Source: Atkinsonella hypoxylon
Taxonomy: Eukaryota; Ascomycota; Sordariomycetes; Hypocreales; Clavicipitaceae
Assembly (NCBI GenBank): GCA_000729835.1
Contig: JFHB01000386.1
Span: forward strand, 1-12,250
DNA length: 12,250 nt
Direction of reading: 5' to 3'
Under the pieces are notes generated by a model. It did no database searches. It saw nothing but the letters and a program-made list of their open reading frames with translations, and was not told the DNA's origin. The translations under genes were made by a program, and so were the position numbers. This document shows, one piece after another, positions 7,069 to 12,250 of the stretch. Positions within the stretch are counted from its first letter, which is position 1. The number at the start of each line of letters is the position of its first letter.

Positions 7069-9681
7069 ATGTTATTCAAAAATATACAACAAATTAAAGA
7101 TTTCAACAGAGATTCTAGTGTTTTAAGATCTCTGCTGGTTTTACCTTTTTTTAATATTAAAGCAATAATGTATTATAAAGCTTTTTTTATAGAAAAAGAA
7201 AGACATAATAATAATATATTAGTTTATACTAAAGAGGAATTTTTAAACTATTTAAATTTTTTTAATGTAGATAATGTTATTTATATTAATATACATACTG
7301 AAGACCTAGATAGTTATGTAGAATTTAGGGAAAATAGTTTTTTATATTTAAGTATTAATATTTCTATTTTTTTTTAATCTGAAACTTTTAGATATTTAGA
7401 TAACTTTAAATTCCATAATCAAATTAAAAAACCTAAAGTTGTTATTTGTTACAGTGGTATTTCACTTACTATTTTCTTTATGCTATGTAAATATTTCGAT
7501 CTTAATTTCTCAAGTGGATTTAATAAATATAAAGGTATATTAAACACACAAGAACTATTACTAAGTAAAATTTTAATTGTTCTTTATGGTAAAAACGCCG
7601 ATAATATCATAAACTATAATTTACGTAAAGATCCTTTAGTTTGTCATATGACTAAACCTAATATTTCTTTTATAGAGGATGGTACAATAAAACCAAATAT
7701 TGGTAATCTTAACACTAACGAGATTTGCAGCTTAATCAATAGTGAAAAAAGAAGTGTTTTATTTAATAATCCTATAAGAAATTATCATACTTCTACAAGA
7801 AATAATAGATTACATTCTACTGTTATAAATAGTTTAGATGTAGAAAATGCTATTTTTACTAATTTCGATAAAATACTAACAACAAAATCTATTAACAAAG
7901 ATACTCAAATAGAAATAGAAAAATTCTTATATAATCAATGTCAATTTGTATTAAAAGAAGTTAATGTATTAGATGTTGATGTTAACCTATTAACTAGTAA
8001 TGTTAATAAATATTGTTTTGACAAATCTGAATATATTAAAATATACTTAAATAAATTACAGAAACAACTTAGCGCTACTAAGGATATTAGCTTAGATTTT
8101 ACTTCTACTAGACAACAAAATAAATTATTCGATCATAATATATTAAAAATATTAGAGACTTTAGATCATAATGAAATTATAAATATAATGATTTATATAT
8201 TCTTAAAAGTTTTGACTCATCAGAATGTTTCTAATGAAGATGAATTATATTGTGGTTCTACAACTAACAATATTAATATAGGTAAATTAGTTATTAACAA
8301 ATATATTAATACCTTAAGAGATAAAAATATTACATACTATAAATTTGTAGAACAGTTAAAAGAAGACAAATTATGTGTTTTATTTGATGTTAGTTTTTGT
8401 TTACGTTTAGGTTCAAAATTGAGCGAGATTTTAATACAATGTGATATGTTTATAGAATCTACAACTAATTATAAAGGTGATGCACATTCTATATATGAAG
8501 TTACAAAAGAAGTTAAAAGCTTTATACCGGAAAATACTGTTATTATAGCGCCACTAAATTTACCTATGATAGTAGAACCTAAACCTTACGGATCTGAAAA
8601 ATTAGGTGGTTATTTATTAAATGAAGAAGAATATGCTACTAAACTAATAACAGATAAAATAGGGCTAAAAGAAAATTCTATTATTACAAAAGATAATATT
8701 GTTTATTCATCAGTGAATAATATGATGAAAACAGCCTTTAAAGTAAATAAAGATGTTTTATATTATTTAATAAAAGAGAACTCTAGACATAACTTACTAA
8801 CTTTAGAGAATGAAGATATTTTTATAGATAAAAATATAAAAGATATGAAAGTCAAAGAACAAAAGGAATATCCAAAATATCTAAGTAAAAAATTATTATA
8901 TGAGTATATAATAAATATAGCCCTAGTATATAGAAATGTTCCAGAATTATATTTTCCTTTGAGATTAGATAATAGAGGTAGATTATATCCTTCTTCTTCT
9001 TATTTTCACTATCAAAGCCATGATTTAGCTAAATCCTTAATATTATTTTCTAGACCTGATTTTATTAAAAGAAATGATGATGTATCTATAAACTATTTAA
9101 AAGCTTATGGTGCTACTTGTTTTGGTAATGGTCTAGATAAAAAATCTTATAACGTAAGATTAAACTGAATTTCAGACAATTGAGAAGATATTGTTAACTT
9201 TGATAATCTAAAACTGTTAAATCAAGCAAGTAATAAATTTCTATTCTTAGCTTTTTGCTTTGAATTAAAAAGATTAAATGATTACATGAATAGTGATTCT
9301 ACTAATGACTTTCTTACATATTTACCTATACAACTAGATGGAACTTGTAACGGTTATCAACATTTAGCTCTTTTAGCTAATGAAGTTACTTTATATGATA
9401 AATTAAATTTAGATGGTAAGAGTAAAGACAAAGATCCTTCTGATTTTTATACTTATATGATTAATCAAATGAATATACATTTAGAAGATAAAAAGAATAA
9501 TACTAAAATAGAAGAAGATAAAAAATCTTACGATAGATTGATTAATTTTGGTTTAACCAGATCTAATATAAAACAAGCTATTATGACTAAACCTTATAAT
9601 GCTAAGGATTTTACAATAGCTAATTATATTAAAGATACTTTATTTAAAAAATATAAAAGAACAAACATTATTTTTATCTAA
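7069..9681 (+). pseudogene. rpo: second T7-like plasmid RNA polymerase, disrupted and 3'-truncated
   Basis: This is a relative of the intact minus-strand polymerase. Shared blocks include LPMIVEPKPY, YRNVPELYFPLRLDNRGRLYP, YFHYQSHDLAKSL, QLDGTCNGYQHLALL (motif A, Asp at 9337-9339) and LTRSNIKQAIMTKPYN (motif B). TGA codons at 9166 and 9181 are Trp. Two defects are visible. A TAA at 7375-7377, after a T run, interrupts an otherwise open frame that continues as SETFRYLDNF and onward. The protein also stops at 9681, about 20 residues past motif B, so the palm motif C (HD) and the rest of the C-terminus are missing. The region before the shared blocks is some 300 residues longer than in the other copy. 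Reinitiation at 7480 would give 733 aa, still without motif C. It ends next to the host tRNA cluster, as if cut off at an insertion edge. Confidence 0.88.
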
Positions 9682-9803
9682 AATGAAGGTTTGAGGGGGA
9701 AGAATATAAATATTAACAATATTTTATTTATAAAAAGAAGAATCTAAATTATCTTCCAAGGATGTCAAGAGAAGTAGGGGTGACAAATGCGGTAACTTGT
9801 AGC
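9682..9803. other. junction between polymerase relic and tRNA cluster
   Basis: No gene is recognised. I looked for the missing polymerase C-terminus in all three plus-strand frames and did not find it. The stretch is AT-rich apart from two G-rich patches (GAGGGGGAAG near 9693 and GTAGGGGTGAC near 9776). Confidence 0.5.
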
Positions 9804-9874
9804 AAGAGTACTTGGACTCGAACCAAGAATTTGAAGGTTGAAGCTTCCTGTTTTACCATTAAAACTACACTCTT
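9804..9874 (-). tRNA. trnW: tRNA-Trp (UCA), reads UGA and UGG
   Basis: This 71-nt cloverleaf on the minus strand has acceptor AAGAGTG / TACTCTT, D-arm GTTT...AAAC, and anticodon loop CTTCAAC within GGAAG/CTTCA (anticodon TCA). The T-arm is CTTGG...CCAAG with TTCGAGT. The outer anticodon pair is a G·A mismatch. The UCA anticodon lets it decode UGA as tryptophan, in agreement with the in-frame TGA codons of the proteins here. Confidence 0.92.
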
Positions 9875-9902
9875 TTATAACCTAAGCTTTAGTTTGCTTT
9901 TC

Positions 9903-9988
9903 AGAGAATATCCGATTCGAACGGATGTGGCTATCTCTAACCTAGTAAAACTCAAGCTTACCGCCTTAAACCACTCGGCCAATTCTCT
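9903..9988 (-). tRNA. trnS: tRNA-Ser (UGA)
   Basis: This 86-nt class II tRNA has a long variable arm. Acceptor AGAGAAT/ATTCTCT, D-region TGGCCGAGTGGTTTAAGGC, and anticodon stem GTAAG/TTTAC enclosing CTTGAGT, anticodon TGA (reads UCN). The T-arm is ATCCG/CGGAT with TTCGAAT. The closing anticodon pair is G·U. Confidence 0.94.
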
Positions 9989-9991
9989 TTT

Positions 9992-10061
9992 AATTCCTCA
10001 GTGGATCGAACACTGATAATATTCTTATCAAGAATACACTTTACCTGTTAAGTTAAGGAAT
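9992..10061 (-). tRNA. trnI: tRNA-Ile (GAU)
   Basis: This 70-nt cloverleaf has acceptor ATTCCTT/GAGGAAT, a short D-stem CTT/AAG, and anticodon stem TATTC/GAATA with loop TTGATAA (anticodon GAT). The T-arm is CAGTG/CACTG with TTCGATC. It is separated from tRNA-Ser by 3 nt, so the two are probably cut from one precursor RNA. Confidence 0.94.
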
Positions 10062-10098
10062 TCTATTAATATTTAAACTAGTTACTTTAAGATATTCA

Positions 10099-10163
10099 TA
10101 GTGCGTGCTTCGTTGCTTCGCTGCTTCGCTCCTTCGCTGCTTCGCTGCTTTGCTGTCGCACTA
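10099..10163. repeat. GC-rich 8-bp tandem repeat closed by a 7-bp inverted repeat
   Basis: Six consecutive copies of an 8-bp unit, consensus GCTTCGCT, run from 10107 to 10154, four of them with small changes or exact (variants GCTTCGTT, CCTTCGCT, GCTTTGCT). The array is bracketed by TAGTGCG (10099-10105) and its exact inverse CGCACTA (10157-10163). It stands out against strongly AT-rich surroundings. The shape recalls the mobile GC clusters and hairpin elements of fungal mitochondrial DNA. Confidence 0.85.
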
Positions 10164-10520
10164 AATTTTGATTTTTCGATGATAGTTAATATAGATTATC
10201 TCATTAATATAGTCAACTAACAGATTTATATCTTTATAACTAAATTCTAGTTACCGTTAGAGTCTAGAGTTTTATATCAACCGATATATCTAATTAGGCT
10301 TTACCCCTTTAACGACTATAATATAAGTTTCGCCATGGCTGTACTCTAAACTATATTTTATTCTAGCAATATAAGTTAAACTAAAATAAAATAATTAAAT
10401 TGAAAGTTTACTAACTTACACCGCTACATAGATAAAATCTAAGATAGATAAATTGATATTAATAATGACAATAGTATATTAACTAAAATACACACTAAAA
10501 TAATATCTTAACACTTTAAA
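10164..10520. other. AT-rich non-coding stretch, no gene seen
   Basis: I find no protein frame with recognisable content and no tRNA fold on either strand. Two near-matches to the mitochondrial promoter motif (ATATAAGTT, plus strand) occur around 10323 and 10370. They do not precede any gene on that strand, so I give them no weight. Confidence 0.5.
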
Positions 10521-10830
10521 TTAATTTACAACTATTTTAAATAAAGGTAAGAAACCTAAATAAATTAAAATCATCAGAAAAGAAAAACCTAAAATACCTT
10601 CAAAATAATTGTAGCTTAAGAAGATTTCTTAAAATAATGAATAAATCTAGGATATTGATTTTCTAGATTTTATTATTTATAAACTACAATACAGTTAAAT
10701 AACCAAAAACATTAATAAAACAAGCTAAAATAATTAGACAAAATATAGCAACATTAAAACCATACTCTATTACAGGACTAACATTCTTAGGTAAATCATA
10801 GCTTACTAGGCAGCGAAACACGCCTACACC
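10521..10830 (-). pseudogene. frame-disrupted remnant of a small hydrophobic protein
   Basis: Two minus-strand frames carry protein-like, membrane-type text. The first (10830 to 10684, 48 codons) contains DLPKNVSPVIEYGFNVAIF and runs on as a long hydrophobic helix ending FGYLTVL, then TAG. The second, in a different frame (10628 to 10521), contains NYFEGILGFSFLMILIYLGF and ends with TAA. The order and character fit one multi-helix membrane protein broken by a net +1 shift and decay between 10629 and 10683. No start codon is convincing. I have only a vague memory of similar hypothetical proteins in mushroom mitochondrial genomes; function unknown. A small hairpin-like AGGC...GCCT (about 10808-10825) lies near its 5' end. 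Confidence 0.5.
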
Positions 10831-11043
10831 CTAATAATATAAAATATATTTAACCATTAATTTTATTATATTTCAACAACAAACGATACTAGATAATTCA
10901 TTATATAATGTAAATACTCTAGATAAATAAATACAAATTAATACGTTATTGTAATTAAAACATATAATATCACAAAGTAAGCTTTAATAATTAATATATC
11001 TTCTCTTACATTCTCAACGCAAGCTTATCCTACGTATCAGAGG
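10831..11043. other. AT-rich non-coding stretch, no gene seen
   Basis: Nothing recognisable on either strand. It lies between two gene remnants that may once have belonged to neighbouring genes or to one gene. Confidence 0.5.
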
Positions 11044-11088
11044 ATCATAATTAAGGTAACTAATCATAATTAAGGTAACTAATCATAA
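11044..11088. repeat. 19-bp direct tandem repeat, 2.4 copies
   Basis: The unit ATCATAATTAAGGTAACTA is present exactly at 11044-11062 and 11063-11081, and its first seven bases repeat again at 11082-11088. It is a likely replication-slippage product and a candidate length polymorphism. Confidence 0.9.
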
Positions 11089-11117
11089 AATAATTATATT
11101 AGTTTGAGATATTTAAT

Positions 11118-11426
11118 TTAATAACTATTTCTTTTATCATTAGATTTATTCTCCACAGATTTATTATCTTTATTTGTACTATCTTTAGATTTTATCATTA
11201 TCTTTATTATCATCTCCACCAGCTACCACTAACATATTTATAAATAATAGTACTAGCCGCAGTACCAGTGATAATTTTATGTGCATTATCCAAAATTCTT
11301 TGACTACTACTACAGCCATAACAATAAGTAGACACCAACAAAACTTAAACCTAGTAAAGCATAAATTAAATAGCATAAAGAGTGTATCAATTTAATATAA
11401 ACAATATAGTCAAAATCGAAAACATC
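11118..11426 (-). pseudogene. small membrane-anchored protein remnant split over three frames
   Basis: Reading the minus strand, protein-like text passes through the frames in turn. A hydrophobic helix (LIYALLGLSFVGVYLLL) is followed, one base out of frame, by GCSSSQRILDNAHKIITG through IYKYVSG. Another base on comes AGGDDNKDNDK, and after one more comes SKDSTNKDNKSVENKSNDK, ending in TAA at 11118-11120. The three shifts are each +1 and sum to one codon, so the last segment is back in the first frame. The restored design would be one membrane helix, a middle domain and a charged Asp/Lys/Asn-rich tail. No clear start codon. It lies about 40 nt after the stop of the 259-aa gene. Most simply a decayed gene; function unknown. 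Confidence 0.55.
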
Positions 11427-11467
11427 TTAAGGGTTACGCTATGCATCGCAAGCTACGATAGATTATG
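11427..11467 (-). other. hairpin-forming spacer after the 259-aa gene
   Basis: Right after the stop codon, the minus strand reads CTATCG, a short loop, then CGATGCATAG, which can fold back as a stem with a two-base bulge. It is richer in G and C than its surroundings. A role in RNA 3' processing is possible from position only. Confidence 0.3.
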
Positions 11468-12247
11468 TTATTTTCTATTATTACGTATTTCATTTAATTT
11501 ATCTAAAGAACTTAAGATTTTAGATTTAATTTCTTTACTATCGTTATGGCACATAGATTCATTCAGCTTTATTTGATCTCTTCATGTATTAGCCTCATCC
11601 TTACTAATCACACCATTTTTTTCAAAAGAATCTACAATACTATGCTCCTCTTTATAAGTATTAAGTTCTTTACTATTACGTTCTAGAGAAGCTTCCTCAT
11701 AACGCATTTGTTTCATTTGCTTTTGTGTATCAGTATCAGAAAAAATTCAATCCGCTAATTTAGGTAGAAAGATAGGTTCTAAACCTTTGGCTTTTCTAAG
11801 TTCATCAATACCGGCCATACCTCCAAAGACTACACCAACGGGAGCAGCTGTTTCACACAACCCTTTACTACATAAAATTATTCTAGCAGCTATACTAGCA
11901 AATCTATCCAAAGGTGAGTTTCTAATATCTAACTCATCGCTCTTCAAAACTTTAATCATATGTTTAATTCTATGAAAAGTTAAAAAGATAAGATATAAAC
12001 TAAAGAACAAAGCAAAAACAGTACAAAAAAGTAGAACAGTAAAGTATAATAACCCGTCACCTAAATAATGTAATTTATGTGTTAAAATAAGTAAAATACT
12101 TATTCCTCCAAGTACTCTAAAAATTCGAATAATAGGATTATTATTAAGCTGGATAATATGATTAGGTAAAGTAGGAGTAAAAAGACCTTTTTTAACTCCT
12201 ATAAAAAATCTGGATATAATATTTTTGTTTTTTTTTTGATTTTTCAT
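11468..12247 (-). CDS. hypothetical membrane protein, 259 aa
   Basis: Function unknown. The frame runs from ATG at 12247 to TAA at 11468-11470 and contains two in-frame TGA (Trp) codons, at 11747 and 11582; without code 4 it would appear as a 166-aa protein. The N-terminus is basic, then LFTPTLPNHIIQLNNNPIIR. Hydrophobic segments lie at about residues 43-56 and 66-89 (the second is a strong membrane helix), followed by a basic stretch FHRIKHMIKVLK. A conserved-looking middle part (about 108-165) includes RNSPLDRFASIAAR, APVGVVFGGMAGIDELRKAKG and EPIFLP. Residues 168-259 are highly charged and probably helical or coiled-coil. I have a weak, unverified memory of hypothetical proteins of this kind in mushroom mitochondrial genomes, often near plasmid-derived polymerase genes. 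The neighbourhood (gene remnants, plasmid rpo block) suggests accessory origin. It appears intact, unlike its downstream neighbours. Confidence 0.8.
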
Positions 12248-12250
12248 TTT

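Noticed and set aside
7366..7377. Single-base T-run slip as the cause of the polymerase break
   Set aside because: The frame before and after the TAA is the same, so a one-base slip alone cannot explain it; it is a nonsense codon unless two changes compensate.
9804..9874. Reading this tRNA as tRNA-Glu (UUC)
   Set aside because: Counting the 7-base loop CTTCAAC with T at position 33 gives anticodon TCA, not TTC; overall features match tRNA-Trp.
9762..10016. Open frame of 84 codons on the plus strand
   Set aside because: It runs across tRNA-Trp and most of tRNA-Ser in antisense; its text is explained by the tRNA genes.
10099..10163. CRISPR-like array
   Set aside because: The 8-bp units are directly adjacent without spacers.
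11185..11376. A 63-codon minus-strand protein
   Set aside because: Its best protein-like text is in the other two frames; only the AGGDDNKDNDK part looks genuine, so I treat the region as one disrupted gene.

Overview
The window looks like a piece of a fungal mitochondrial genome, most likely from a mushroom-type basidiomycete. The base composition is very AT-rich. TGA must be read as tryptophan (genetic code 4) to join the reading frames, and a tRNA-Trp with anticodon UCA is encoded here. There is a split mitochondrial large-subunit rRNA gene, a small tRNA cluster, and genes for T7-like RNA polymerases of the kind carried by linear mitochondrial plasmids. The fungal placement is firm; the basidiomycete placement is an inference.

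Region 1 (about 1-3698, minus strand) is the 5' part of the large-subunit rRNA gene (rnl). Reading in the direction of transcription: a yeast-type promoter nonanucleotide at 3698-3706; exon 1 (3338 to about 3698); a complete 2948-nt group II intron (390-3337); a 211-nt exon (179-389); and the beginning of a group I intron (178 to 1) that leaves the window. The group II intron has recognisable splice sites, EBS1/EBS2 guide sequences matching the exon, domain V and domain VI. It also carries an open frame of about 613 aa (557-2398) for a reverse transcriptase/maturase with an HNH endonuclease domain. The frame looks broken under the standard code but is continuous with TGA as Trp.

Region 2 (3794-3865) is tRNA-Pro(UGG), followed by a short non-coding stretch with hairpins.

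Region 3 (4146-9681) is an insertion-like block with two related single-subunit RNA polymerase genes placed head to head. The minus-strand copy (4146-6836, 896 aa) is complete and has all catalytic motifs at T7-like spacing. The plus-strand copy (7069-9681) has a TAA stop inside its frame and ends just after motif B, so it lacks the motif C aspartate and is a dead relic. A 232-nt spacer between them carries inverted repeats.

Region 4 (9804-10061, minus strand) holds tRNA-Trp(UCA), tRNA-Ser(UGA) and tRNA-Ile(GAU).

Region 5 (10062-11467) is mostly non-coding and AT-rich. It contains a GC-rich 8-bp tandem repeat closed by a 7-bp inverted repeat (10099-10163), a 19-bp tandem repeat (11044-11088), and two frame-disrupted remnants of small membrane-type proteins (10521-10830 and 11118-11426).

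Region 6 (11468-12247, minus strand) is an intact 259-aa hypothetical membrane protein. The host genes (rnl and tRNAs) and the accessory genes form a mosaic: the polymerase block sits between tRNA-Pro/rnl and the Trp-Ser-Ile tRNA cluster, as expected for plasmid DNA captured by the mitochondrial chromosome.
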